A stretch of 64,000 bases of DNA from Plantago ovata (lineage: Eukaryota; Streptophyta; Magnoliopsida; Lamiales; Plantaginaceae), in NCBI GenBank assembly GCA_028274465.1, contig CM051456.1:95032753-95096752 (forward strand), in the 5' to 3' direction. Shown here in pieces: positions 20,274 through 31,848 of this stretch. Position numbers and translations under genes: made by a program. Each line of letters begins with the position of its first letter. Within the stretch, counting starts at the first letter, position 1. The notes below the pieces were generated by a model. The model was not told where the DNA came from. It ran no database searches and saw nothing but the letters and a program-made list of their open reading frames with translations.

Positions 20274-22147
20274 AACTCCCCAAACCGAACCTTTGCTTGT
20301 CCTCAAGCAACTAAGCTAGACTCTAATGCAAAAACCAATGCAACACAAAAATGGAGTCTCATGCCAAATGAAATGAACTAATCTATTGAATCTATCAAAA
20401 AACATATGAACAAAAACCATACAAATCATAACATGGATATTGGTTGAAGAATGCCTCGATTGTCTCATACACAATCACACATGCACTTATGTCAAACAAG
20501 ATAGTCTCTCGTAACATTCTCTACCTGGACCTAGTCAGTGACGACGTAATGAAACATGTTAAAATACGAACGGTTGTCCCGTGGCTATGAAACTGAGGAC
20601 TTACTGCTGTTCACCAAGTTAAGACTTTTCCTCAAAGAGGTCGAACCAATACTGGCTCTCATCAAACGAAGGAGGGTTCCCTAAAAAAGATAACACTCCC
20701 CTATTCTACCCATCTCTCAAGCAAAGCCTTAAACTATTCACCACTTCCTGAATGGCAGGACGAGGGTGGTCTAGAACAGATGACACTCAAACAAACAAAA
20801 GACAAAAAATTACAACTCGATTACGAACATTACAAGAATTGAAAAATGAGACAAACACTTTTGCTAAATTCCTTTTTGGCTTCTTTTTTCTTTTGGACCC
20901 TTCCATGCTTTTTTGGGGTCTTTTCTTGTTTTTTCTTTTTTTTTCTTTTCCAGTTTTTTTTTCTTTTTTCCTTTTTTTAGCCAGCAATAGCACAACGAAA
21001 AAGAAATTACAATGACACACAACGACCTCCCCAAACCTATTCGAAAGAATAGGTTGGAGTACAAACTTTAGGAAAAAGGAAAATAAACTCACAACACACA
21101 CTTAAAAATCGAAAAAACAAGTCTAATGATAGCGTAACCCCTCCCCAAACCTATTCGAAAGAATAGGTTGCAAACAAAGGATCACACAATCTCACACTAC
21201 CTCCTTCCTAGGCATTTAGCAATCTCAAAGCAAGGTGAAGACTTGTTGCCTCTTAGGTACATAATTACTCGGGAAAACAACCATAAGATCCTAACATGCA
21301 TCATCCTATTATAAAGGCCTTCGTGAACCGCAGTAGAGAAAACACCACTAAGTGATGTCGAGACTACCAAGTTTTACTAAGTACAAACATAAATGTGACA
21401 AGCCAAGCGAGAAAAACCTCAAACAAATTCATAGAGATGAAGCATATGATCAATGTCATAATTAGTTAATCTACCCAATAAAAAAGTTCAAAAATTTGGC
21501 AATAAACTCCACATAAAACATGCAAGACTATACTAGGATGAATGTAGTGTATGCAACTAAATACTAAGACAGCGGTAAACGTGTAAATGCAATGGCAAAC
21601 AAAAGAATTCACGAGTTTATTATAAGCAAGACAAGTATAGAGATAGCAAGCGATACCCCCTCCCCAAACCTGAACATCGTCGCTCGTCCCGAACGTCGAA
21701 AGTGGATTTAAGGTGAGAGCTAAACTCGTATATGTGACCTATATTACTCAATCAAACTCGTGAGAAAACAAAACGGGCGATAAACGAGGTAAAAAGATTG
21801 ATAATTTAGCATAATAGGAGAAAATTGGGTTTCCGAATGAAAATCCGGATCTCTGGGTTTACTGGATTACCGGGGCGAACCGCCCCACGTGGGAGGCGAT
21901 TCGCCTGGGGTTTCCAGTAAACCCAAGGTTCTCTGGTCGTCCCAGGCGAATCGCCCCACGTCGGGGGCGATTCGCCCGGCACCTCCAGACTCCTGGAGGT
22001 GTCAGTTTCCCTCCCAAAACGCAAAATTATCATCTTAAAACCTATTTATCACCAAAAACACACGAAAATATAAAATAAAACAGAATGATATGCATGCAAT
22101 GCAAGAAAGCGATAAAACTAAACTACTTCCTACCATTACCACTAATG
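20274..22147 (-). other. Element B 3' non-coding region: PPT, hairpins, purine tract, palindrome array
   Basis: No gene. Sense-direction content: palindrome array at 21871-21980 (for example GGGGCGAACCGCCCC, AGGCGATTCGCCT), a PPT-like box GGTTTGGGGAGGG at 21655-21667, the block conserved in A, E and G (about 21200-21440), hairpins AACCTATTC-GAAA-GAATAGGTT at 21034-21055 and 21148-21169, each next to a PPT-like box, a purine tract (20875-20980) and the terminal PPT at 20274-20287. Confidence 0.75.
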
Positions 22148-23059
22148 TTATCCATTATCAAATGGAAACGAATCTTGTGCATCTGTTCCATTACTCCTCG
22201 CATCTTGGGAACCATCCTTGGCTCCTCTCCGTATCTGCTCAAGCAAGTCCATGATTCCCTGAAAACTAAAATTAATAAAACCAAGAAAAATAAAATCTAA
22301 AAAATAACTAAGGGAATCAGATGGAAAATAAAAAGAGTAAAGAGGATCAAAACTCCTTTGGAACTCATAGGTGGGTGCATGGACCAGAACGTAGGAGTCA
22401 AGATCAAGAGTATCTGCCGCAATTGATTCAAAGACACCAAAATCTTCAGAGATTGGCTCCTCGACCTCAACACAACTCACACCATCACCTTCTCACTCAA
22501 GTGAAGCAATGGATTCAGTTATCACTTCCTCCACGACTTCCTCTTGACCAACAACCTCGTCATCCGCAAGTAAGGACGTGAATTCCAAGCTAAGTACTGA
22601 GGAGACTTCATCAATGGATTCTTCTCCACATTCCTCTTCATCGGCAATGTCGATTTTAGGTGGCTGACTACTAAAGCGAGACGTCCATGCCCTTGACCCG
22701 AGAGGTGAGTCCCTATCCCAATGTTCCAGAAACTTGCTGGTTACTTCACCCCAAGTGCGCAACGATTTTTCCGGCGGAATTCTGAGCCATCTTCGAGCGT
22801 ACCCTTTCAAGGCTCCCATAAATCCTCTCATACAAAGTTGCTCATGTGATAAAATAACCCCCTCCTCATTCTCACGAGGTATCCTCAACACTCCTTCCTC
22901 GTACGTGTCTAAGAACCCTCTTGGATCATCTCCCATTGAAAACGTGGAGAGAATGGAGTAGTACGAAGGATCAAAGTCATAATTCCAGCAATCGTCATCA
23001 ATTGTTATGTAAGGCCCTCGAGGCATCACATACTGGGGCAACGGAGGTTGACTCATCAT
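22148..23059 (-). pseudogene. Element B gag-like gene, about 304 codons with one in-frame TGA
   Basis: From ATG 23059 the frame is open to TGA at 22495-22493 and continues in the same frame to 22148. The first part begins MMSQPPLPQYVMPRGPY. Residues about 45-130 (GDDPRGFLDTYEEGVLRIP, then LKGYARRWLRIPPEKSLRTWGEVTSKFLEHW) resemble the helical PF03732 gag domain. The C-terminal part is acidic. There is no zinc knuckle and no protease. The single stop may be a mutation. It is clearly different in sequence from the gag genes of A/D and E/G, so B is a third coding lineage under similar LTRs. Confidence 0.7.
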
Positions 23060-23359
23060 TTCATATGACTAGTTTCTGCACACGAGGAAACAAGAAACCA
23101 AGGAGCAGAATCCACAAAAGAAAAACAAAAATTTGCAAAGAAAAACACAAAGAGTGCAAACAAACACAATGTAATCAAGAACTTTGAGAGTACAAGCACG
23201 CAAGGTAACCGAGATCAGATTAGATGAATTTTCTAAAAAAGATAAGGGGAAGAAATAGGGTAAGAAAGTGAGATTTTCTGAGAGCAAACCCCAGAGCCTG
23301 TTCTTCAGGGAACTGAATGCTGAAAATATAAATAAGCTGAACAGAAAAAAGGAGTATAG
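23060..23359 (-). other. Element B leader
   Basis: 300 bp between primer site and gag ATG, without coding potential. It shares only the bases right after the primer site (sense strand ACTATACTCC) with the leaders of D, E and G. Confidence 0.6.
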
Positions 23360-23377
23360 TCCCCGGCAACGGCGCCA
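23360..23377 (-). promoter_or_regulatory. Primer-binding site of element B (tRNA-Asp)
   Basis: Sense strand TGGCGCCGTTGCCGGGGA, four bases inside the 5' LTR, the canonical Athila-type site. Confidence 0.92.
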
Positions 23378-23380
23378 ATT

Positions 23381-24579
23381 TGATGAACCTGAATTTGTCA
23401 GATTCAAATTAATCAAATAAATTTATTTTTAGCCAAAGGCAATTCACAACTACAACGAAAACCGTAGTGTAGCAGTAAAATAACCTCGAGTGTCGATCTC
23501 TAAGGACTATAACTAGCTTTATCTAATTTAACTTAAACTATAAAATCAACAGACGCCTTAGCACAGATTTTTCTTATCAAGATAATGGAAGTTAGTGATA
23601 GTATGATCATTCAAAGCATAGCAGGTTAATAATCATGCATGAAGTACCCGATCGTTTTGCATAGAGATCTAAGATCATGAATTGTCCAATGTGTTCCGTT
23701 TTATTCAACACTACGAAGATAGAGGGCTTGATAGATCAAAGAAATAAAACAATAACTCAAAGTCTGATTCGCATTACCGCCACCATGCATAATTAATAAC
23801 CCTTCGCTAAGAAATCACAAACTATCACCAACGATAGATTAGCTACTCATAGATGTCATGCAATCAACAGAAATCATAGCAAGGTTGAATGAAAACATGT
23901 TGAAAGATATATAAATATAAATAGAAAAAATCTGAGATACAATGTTACTGAAGGTTGTCAATCTCCGAAGAATCGCGATCTTACAAGCTCCAAATTGATA
24001 AGAAAAATTGTCTCCTATGCTAAGAATTCCCAGAACAGGCTCTGGAGAATTCCTCCCTAAAACTAATGAGAAAGGTATGAAAAAAGGTCTGAGAAAGTAT
24101 GAAAAAACGTAGACAAATAGAAACTATATATAGGAGTTCGGCACGCGTGGGGCGAGTCGCCCCACACACCGGGCGAATCGCCTGGTGTGGGCGAATTGCC
24201 CCACATCCCGGGCGAATCGCCCGGGAGTTCTAGTCGGCGAGAGACGCGTTTTCGACGCGTTTTTGGATTTCTTTTCCTTTTCGAACTCGGTTTTTGCCTT
24301 CTAGTGACCTTTAAGCCTTCAAACTCGACCCCTAGACTTCAAATCCCATCCGGAATCTTCTAGATACTCCAAAAGTGTCCTCGGAACACCGATTCTTCGT
24401 TCTCTTCAATATAATTGCCCGGAAAACCACGTTTTTTACCTAAAACTTGTAAAATGCAAACTAATGGGAAACGTGACACTATTCTAATAAAATGCACTAT
24501 AATATAGCTAAATTAACATAGAGGATAGCAAAATAGGTGAAAAAAGACTCGATTGAAGGTGTAAAATACACGTTCATCA
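23381..24579 (-). repeat. Element B 5' LTR
   Basis: 1,199 bp, very similar to 19092-20273. The length difference is mainly one extra palindrome unit (GGCGAATCGCCTGGTGTGG) in the cluster at 24148-24225. TATA-like CTATATATAGG at 24124-24134. Confidence 0.93.
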
Positions 24580-24608
24580 ATACTCACTTGATTCGTTTCA
24601 GGTAGTTT

Positions 24609-26763
24609 ATGCGGAGCACGAGATCTAGTGGAATTCCTCTTGTTGAACCTATTGCGGAGATTGATAGGGTATATCATCAAAGGAAGAGAGATAGTGCTAG
24701 AGTTGAGGTAGTGGAGGAAGATTTCTCTGATTCTCTACAAGAGATTTTTAAGCAACCGGATTCTTGGGAAGATTTGTGATGGCTCGCCCACTCTTGAAAG
24801 CATGGGTTCAACCCAACCAGGAACGGATGAGAGGTCGGGCTATTGTTCTTTCTACTGCAACTCGTGATTTGGAGATTAAGAATCACATGCTCCAACAACT
24901 CCCGAGGTTCTATGGGTTGGCTAGGGAGGATGTTATGGGATACTTGAATGATATTGAGGATTTCATCAACAATCTTCCAAGGCCTGGAGCTGGGATTACG
25001 GATGATGAGCTGAGGATGAAGGTCTTTGTTATGGGTCTTGGAGATAAGGCAAAGGCATGGTTAGGCTCTCTGGAAGCCGGATCACTTGACACCTGGGCTA
25101 AGGTGTTTTCTGCTTTTATGGAGAAGTATTTTCCCATACTCTTACTACCGCGCTAAAGGCGCAAATCAGTGGTTTCAAGCAAGACTACGATGAGACCATC
25201 TATACTGCTCTCGAGAGGTACAAGGACCTCATGAACAAGTGCCCACACCATGGGATGGAACTCTCTGAACTTGTCCAACACTTCTACAACGGGCTCACAT
25301 ATGAGAGACAACAGGTTGTGGATTTCCAATGCCGAGGAAATATCTGGGAGGAAACCGCCGAAGATGTGTGGGCGTGTTTGAAAGGCTCGCGAAGGGATCT
25401 CAGTTCAAGGATCCAAGGGGTATGAACATGAGGCGTGTAGTTGAAGCTCCAACGAAACCCGAGGTGCAGTTGAACGGTGTGAGTGGGCATAGGTTTGATG
25501 GCTTCGCCCATGAGATGAGGCAGACTCTTAAGAGCTCGATGGGGCAGCCTCTTTCCAATGAAGTTTGCAGGGTGTGCAAGAACTATGGGCATGGGGCTCA
25601 TATGTGTAGGTCTGATTTGGCCAATGATGGTGTTTATTGGGTGGAAGCAGGAGAAGAAGAGGTGTTTGCTGCTGAACTTGGGGAGGCTAGCTATGGGCAA
25701 GATGGTAGGAATCCTTGTGGTGGATATTGGAAGAAGGGGTTCCGAAGAAATCAAGGGTATGCACCTCAAAACCAGACCTATGGACCTAACCAAGACCGTA
25801 GTAATCTCAACTACGGTAATGATCATTGTGAGAACCCTCCCCTAGAACCGAGCACCCAAGTCCAAGTCATCTGCTCTCTTGGACACTTTTCAGAAGATGG
25901 TTGATAATACTCAGCGGTTTATGAAGAGGCATGAGGAAGATTCGGAGAAGACGAGGAGTAGGCTCGATCAATTGTAGGCAAGTACTAGGCTTGCTCACCA
26001 AAAGATGCAAGAGCTAATAGACCGTGGAGCGAGTAGGGAGCAGGGGAAGTTGCCTAGCAATACTGAGAAGTCGATGTCCATCACTTTGGTAGGAGATCTC
26101 CCTGTGGAGATTACCATTAAGAAGGTTGCAGCGTGCAAGTGTTGCGAAAATGGTGAGCCTCCACTTGCTAAGGAGGAAGATAAGGGCCTTGGTTTTGATG
26201 TGAGTGATGAGGAGCAAGAGGATCCTGAGCCAATTCCTGATAGCTTCGATGTTAAGATTGGGGTTGGTATTCTCGATGATGTCCGTGCTACACTAGATAC
26301 GGGATCTTACTCTAATGTGCTCCCCATGAATGTGTTTGAGAAGAGTGTCCTAGGAGAACTTGCGAAGCACAAGGCCATTGTGCAACTAGCGGATGGATCC
26401 TTTGTACGACCGGAGGGCATTGTGAAGAATGTATTGGTCAAGATTGGTGAAGCTTCTGTTTACACCAATTTCGTTGTGACACCGGCGTCTACACCTGGGA
26501 TTAGTGATGTTGTTCTCTTGGGGCGAACATTCTTAACCAAATTACGCTCCGTAACCGACATCTACAGGAGAACTTGCACCATTGAGGTGGATGGCAAGCA
26601 ACATGTGTTGCAAGCCATATTTGATCCTAGTCCTCGCTTTAATATTTCTCATGCTATTAACTTTTTTGGTCCTGCTGCGTATGTTATTTCTCACTCTCAG
26701 GTACTGGGTATGAGGAAGAGATCGATGAAGGGGAAGTCTAGTACCCGTAAGGACAAGAACTAA
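24609..26763 (+). pseudogene. Element D gag-protease (frameshifted)
   Basis: Homologue of the element A gag-pro. The start ATG at 24609 gives RSSGIPLVEPIAEIDRVYHQ, matching A. Breaks: frame change near 24770; frameshift near 25133 (after FSAFMEKYFP); another near 25375; stops at about 25901 and 25975. The gag domain is at about 24790-25380, the zinc knuckle CRVCKNYGHGAHMC at about 25567-25608, and the retropepsin loop LDTGSYSNVLP at about 26292-26325 with VVLLGRTFL near 26510. The last ORF (26005-26763) is intact through the protease. The sequence just before the ATG (GTTTCAGGTAG) resembles a 3' splice site. Confidence 0.85.
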
Positions 26764-27842
26764 AGAGCGAGAAGAAGTCGAGTCAGAGACATTTTAAACA
26801 ATGGCGCTTTCCGAGAGGCAACCCGGAGTTTTATTGCTTTTTTGCATTGCATAATACATCGAACGATTGTTTTTTGATAAGTTTTTGTGGTTTGTGTATT
26901 GTTTTGTGCTTATTGTATGTGTTTGAGTGAAGTTTTTCGAGTGTTTCAGTGAGGAAAATGTTTTGGAGTGAAAATTTTGTGAGAGGGGCCGAAAAAATTC
27001 GGCCCCCAGCCTCTGTAAGTGGGAGGCGCACCGCCTCCCATGGGGGACGGTCCGCCCTTCATGCCCAGAAATCTCAAAAACGGGATTTCCTCCCTTTTGT
27101 CCCTCATCCTTCATCCTTCCGCTCCCTTTTACTCCCACAATCGAAATTTCCCCAAAAATCTTCACTCTTCCATAATTCTTTCAATTCTCCACCAAATTTT
27201 GTGTTCTTTAGCTTGAATTGAAGTCCATTACGTGCTCTTCATCTTCTTCTGAACAAATCTCTTCATACTTCATCCGATTTCCAGATCTGAGGTAACCCCT
27301 CAAGAACCCTAATTTTCGAAATTGGAGGTTTCTTGATTTTTGCTTCAATTGAGCTTATATGACGTATGGATTACTTGTTTGTGTGATTATTACATGATTT
27401 CTCTATCAATTGCATGCTTAATTTTGTTGGGATGGTTGAATAGGGGCTTTTGCTCAATTAGAATTTCTAAGTCTTGATTGCATTGTTTTGATTCGTTCAT
27501 GCCTATTTAAAGTCGAGCAAATTGATCTGATGACTATAGATTATTGGGTAGAACACTTGATTGGGGTAGATTGTGAGTTTTTTGGTGATTTTCAATACTA
27601 TGGTATGCATGTTGCCTTATGAATTTGAGGTTATTCATTGTCTAGCATGAGCTTTGATTATGATATAGTGCATGATTGTGATTAATTGAATGATTGTTTT
27701 TAGCATATATAGCTAGACTAGAACATGGGGTAAGGGAGTAGAGTTGGTCGAAGTTGACACTCGTTTACTTGCACATATTGCATTTGCATTAGCATATCGT
27801 TTTTGTTGAGTACAAAATACTAATTGCTGCGTTTCAGGTACC
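26764..27842 (+). promoter_or_regulatory. Element D spacer: palindromes, leader exon and 5'-UTR intron of ORF2
   Basis: No coding sequence. Palindromes GGAGGCGCACCGCCTCC and GGGGACGGTCCGCCC occur at 27021-27058. A CT-rich leader follows (27100-27291) with GAATTGAAGTCCATTACGTG, similar to the element A leader. An intron spans 27292-27837 (donor CTGAG|GTAACC, acceptor GTTTCAG), ending five bases before the ORF2 ATG at 27843. The layout matches element A (intron 10934-11470). Confidence 0.5.
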
Positions 27843-28662
27843 ATGGTTCGTGATAAGAAGAAAGCAGGGTCATCCAAGAGCAAGAAGGGCAAGGGAGCAT
27901 CCTCGAGCTCCCGAGCTAACGCAGCCTATGAACCATCGCTCCAACCGATCTCCATTCGACTTGACCTTGAAGAAGAAGCTGCCTCAAGTAAGCCCCGTTC
28001 CATAGTCCGTGACCGAAAAATCCAAATCCCAGCAAGCCATGCTAACACACCGGCATGCCGAATGCTCTATTGCTTGGAGGGGAGACGGAACTGGAAGTGG
28101 CACACCTCCAACCGGTTCCAGGGGTACAATGTATCGCTACTTCAAGAGTTCTACATAGGATACACGGACCATGCGGACATGGGGGTATCCTAGTATGGAA
28201 CACAGTTGTGTCGTCGACCCCCCAAACGATTTCAGACTTCATCCATTTAGGGGAACGGGAGTTCACCGGGAGTGCACACGCATACAGGTACTCGAGGGCA
28301 ACCCGGGCGATTGATGATAGCGTTACACAGGTGATCTGCCACCGGGAGTATGTGTACCCATATGGCAACAGACCGGAGAGGCTGAACAGGAAGGACCTCA
28401 ACCTTGAGTCTAGGACGGCTATGAAGTTCATCATGGCCAATCTCATTCCTCGGACCAATGATACTTCGATTCAGCCATGGTATGAAGAGCTTATCTACTG
28501 TCTTTTGGGTCGGCATAACATTGACATCGGAAACATCATCTATGAAGAGTATGAGAGGCTTTGGAACAAAAAGAGGAAGCCCTTTGTCTTTCCTTGCCTG
28601 ATCACCGCCTACTGCAGATACCACGTGGTAGAGGGTATTGACGAGATCGGCTCAGTCATCTC
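27843..28662 (+). pseudogene. Element D ORF2, frameshifted and cut by copia C
   Basis: Homologue of the 434-residue element A ORF2. It starts MVRDKKKAGSSKSKKGKG, sharing the basic SSKKGKG tail. The frame shifts near 28175 (after FYIGYTDHADM), then runs on through FIHLGEREFTGSAHAYRYSR, LIPRTNDTSIQPWYEELIYCLLGRHNIDIG and KPFVFPCLITAYCRYHVVEGIDE. The Q-rich C-terminal third is missing because copia C is inserted at 28663. The substitutions relative to A spare the hydrophobic core positions, suggesting past selection on the protein. Confidence 0.8.
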
Positions 28663-30589
28663 TGTTAGTAAAAGTGAGAAGAAATTGCCTCTAAGGCTAA
28701 GCAACGGAAGTTTTAAAATTTTGATCTCACTAAACTGATATGACTATATTACATTTATTAAGCTAGGAGATATCACTTACGTGTCCTCCAGCAGATAGGC
28801 AAATTCACCGGGCAACTGTTCTTCGATATCCAGACAGAGCCTTGCAATCTCCTCGTCCGGCTGGTTGATTCCTTCTTCGTCAGAGATGAAATCTTCGTCA
28901 ACAGAGTCTCCAAGATGGCTCATCAACAGGTTGATTACTTCCTTCGACCTTGGTATCCACGGGCAGTGGTTTCTATCAAGAACGCTAGGAGGTTCTTCTG
29001 TTTGAGCTGATAGAGAGAATGAATATTTTCTTTCTGACTTTCAGAGAGAAAGTATTTTCACGTTTGTTGGAATAGAATGAAAGACTTCTTTCTTTCTTTC
29101 TTTCTTAGTCAGTAGTTTGTTTAGAATATCACGTAAGATTTATTATCCCAGCAAATCTAATTGACTAGGAGACTTCAAAAGTCATCAACAAATCTAACAA
29201 ACAGATAAATCTAACTATTAAAAGAAAGAGTTAAAAAAGAAAACAGGGAAAATAAAACAAATAAATAAACAGAACACATGGGGCAGCAAAACGCTGCCCC
29301 CATTGCCATCGACCAGCAGCTGGGTCGACCCAGCTGCCTGGTTCTGTTTTATCTATTTATTTTATTCTCCTTTCTTTATCTGGACCTCATTCTAAATCCC
29401 GTCCAAATGCAGAAGTCTTCAATTTATTTAATTAAATCCAATTCAATTCAATTAATTACATTTCTAATCTAAAATATATATTCCATATATAATGAATTAA
29501 TATTAATCTAATTAATGATAATTCCATTATATTTATATATAGCAATTCAACATTAATCTAATTAATATTTAATCCTATATATATAGATCGTTTGTAGAAA
29601 CACCACCTTGAAGTGTGACCCATAGGGCCTTGCATATTAAGCAATAATCTAATTAAGGTCACGATAAATTCCTAGACAATTTATCGGACAATATTAATAT
29701 GCAAGGAACGTTTGTGAGGAAAACAAACCACCTGTAGTGTAGGGTACTTTGATGATACTGTCCCTTCATTCTCGAATACTCGAATAAGTCTAGAATATGG
29801 TTATGTGTCTATTCTAATAACTCCATTCGTGGTTTCTCAATCTTGTTAGTCCATCTATGAATTATGTCCAAACACCATTTTGACATATTCACATACGGTG
29901 GCCACCGGTTTGTGATCGCACTAAATATGAGAAGTGAGTATTCTCTCCTTGTATCTATTACGGAGGAATGAATCCTATCTTGGCCCCATCACTCACACCA
30001 TATGCTTCCTAATGTACCCAACGCATGCCGTATCTACCCTACTTTAAGAGTGCAAGCATTGCGCATGGTCAAAGCACATTATTTCACATATGATGTAGTA
30101 TTGGCCTCAAGTCTAAGGACTACTAACATCACCCTACACACCGATACTACCATAGACACTTAAATAGCTTTACCAAATGGTTTCTTGGTCGGGTACGCCA
30201 ACACTCTCCAAAGTTTCCACATGTTCATTATGAATAACCAAGTTCATCCGTAGCAGTGAGACCTACTACATCCTCGAAGGATCTAATGCAACATATTCTA
30301 GCTTCAATCTCATCATTGATATCCCGTATCTCAATGACCTTCAGCTAGTGACTTATTTCAGGACTTAATTATTGACACACAAGCTCCCACTAACTTGGTG
30401 ATTACCTTAAGTCCTTGGGAACATTTTATCGAATAATTCAAACAACCAAATAATATATTCATAAAAATGTAATGCCAATTGTATTTAATAATGTATAGAT
30501 AAATGAACAGAAATAAATTACAATAACTGAATGTGATCAAGTACATATCGTCCCTATTGTAGGTTGTCTCTAGGACATATATATTTTCA
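28663..30589 (-). repeat. Copia C 3' LTR
   Basis: 1,927 bp, plus-strand TGTTAGTAAAAGTG to ATTTTCA. The outer end resembles that of copia F in pattern (TGTTAGTAAAA/TGTAAGAAAA; CTAAGGCTAAGCAACGGAAG/CTAGGGTACGCAGCGGAAT), and both contain GTGTGACCCATAGGGC. The AT-rich middle (29400-29600) holds no gene. The inner edge is the PPT (sense AAGTGGGAGAT) at 30590-30602. Confidence 0.8.
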
Positions 30590-30603
30590 ATCTCCCACTT
30601 GGC

Positions 30604-31848
30604 CTAGAGCCAATCACCTACGTGTCTAACACTTATGTTGTTGAAATGTCTAACATGTTTGTCAATGTTCAACACTTTGGTGAAAGGATCTGCCACATTT
30701 TCCTCAGTGGAAACTCGTTCTATAGATACTTCTCCTCTAGCTATCATCTCTCTAATTAGATGATACTTCCTAGGTACATGCTTATTCTTGTTAGTGGATC
30801 TTGGTTCCTTTGCTTGTGCAACAGCGCCTTCGTTGTCGCAGTAGACCGTTATAGGACTACTATTAGGAACTACCCCTAGTTCCTTTAGGAATTCTGAAAT
30901 CCAGACAGCCTTCTTTGAGGCTTCTGCAACAGCAATGTACTCGGATTCAGTCGTAGAATCAGCCAAGGTGGATTGCTTTGAACTCTTCCAAGTGACGGCT
31001 CCACCATTGAGTGTAAACACATACCCAGTTTGTGATTTGTAGTCGTCTGGGTCTGATTGGAAACCAACATCGACATAACCACTCATTCGCAACTCTTGTT
31101 GTCCACCATATACAAGAAAGGAATCTTTAGTTCTTCTGAGATACTTAAGAATTGCTTTCACAGCCGTCCAGTGTTTCATACCTGGATTCTGTTGGTGTCG
31201 ACAAGTACAGCTAAGTGCATAGGCCACATCTGGCCTTGTACAGTTCATGGCATACATGATAGATCCAATAGCTGATGCATATGGGACCCTTTTCATGTGT
31301 TCTATCTCCTCATCAGTAGAAGGACTATCCTTCGTAGTGAGAGCGACCCCATGTCTAGCTGGTAAGAAACCTTTATTGGATCCATCCATATTAAAGCGTT
31401 TCACTATTTTGTCGACATATGTGGACTGTGACAACCCTAACAATCTTCGGGATCTATCCCTATGGATTTTGATTCCAAGAATGTAACAGGCTTCACCTAA
31501 GTCTTTCATCGAGAAAGTCTTAGATAACCACTCCTTTGTGGATCGTAACATTTGGACATTTTTTCTCATGATTAATATGTCATCAACATATATAACCATG
31601 AAAACAATTCCAGCATCGCTGCGTTTAACATAAACGCATGGATCTTCCGTACATCTGATGTAGTCAAACAATTTGACTGCTTCATCAAAGAGAATATTCC
31701 AACTCCTTGAGGCTTGCTTTAGTCCATAAATGGATCTCTTCAGCTTGCAAACTAATTTGAGATTTGACTTAGATGTAAAACCTTCAGGTTGTATCATATA
31801 CACCTCTTCCTCGAGATTTCCGTTAAGGAAAGCAGTTTTCACATCCAT
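30604..31848 (-). pseudogene. Copia C pol, second part: reverse transcriptase and RNase H
   Basis: 414-residue open part beginning at the conserved WQMDVKTAFLNGNLEEEVYM segment of RT (first catalytic Asp in MDVKTAF). The active site VIYVDDILIM lies near 31570-31600. RNase H follows with the SGYVDVGFQSDPDD, GGAVTWKSSKQSTLADSTTESEY and YCDNEGAVAQA motifs. It ends RHVGDWL next to the PPT. It is out of frame with the preceding part (single-base loss near 31850), so it is not expressed as one polyprotein. Confidence 0.88.

Larger units (their letters stand above)
19092..24579 (-). mobile_element. Short gypsy element B with only a gag-like gene (TR-GAG type)
   Basis: Complete element of 5,488 bp with perfect 5-bp duplication ATACT (19087-19091 and 24580-24584), inserted in the untranslated leader of element D. 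Sense order: 5' LTR 23381-24579, primer site 23360-23377, gag-like gene 23059-22148, palindrome array 21871-21980, conserved 3' region, polypurine tract, 3' LTR 19092-20273. No protease, RT or integrase. This matches the idea of terminal-repeat retrotransposons with a GAG domain, which move with proteins of autonomous relatives. Confidence 0.92.
17696..28662 (+). mobile_element. Gypsy (Athila-type) non-autonomous element D, open at right, interrupted by B
   Basis: Plus-strand element with 5' LTR 17696-18984, primer site 18988-19005, leader broken by element B (19092-24579), gag-protease 24609-26763, spacer with palindromes and intron, and ORF2 27843-28662, cut by copia C at 28663. The gene order is the same as in element A and no pol is seen between gag-pro and ORF2. 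Its 3' end is expected beyond base 64000. It carries more frameshifts than A, as expected for an outer (older) layer of the nest. Confidence 0.85.

Noticed and set aside
29278..29472. Small open frame in the copia C LTR
   Set aside because: AT-rich LTR interior, no homology and no start context.
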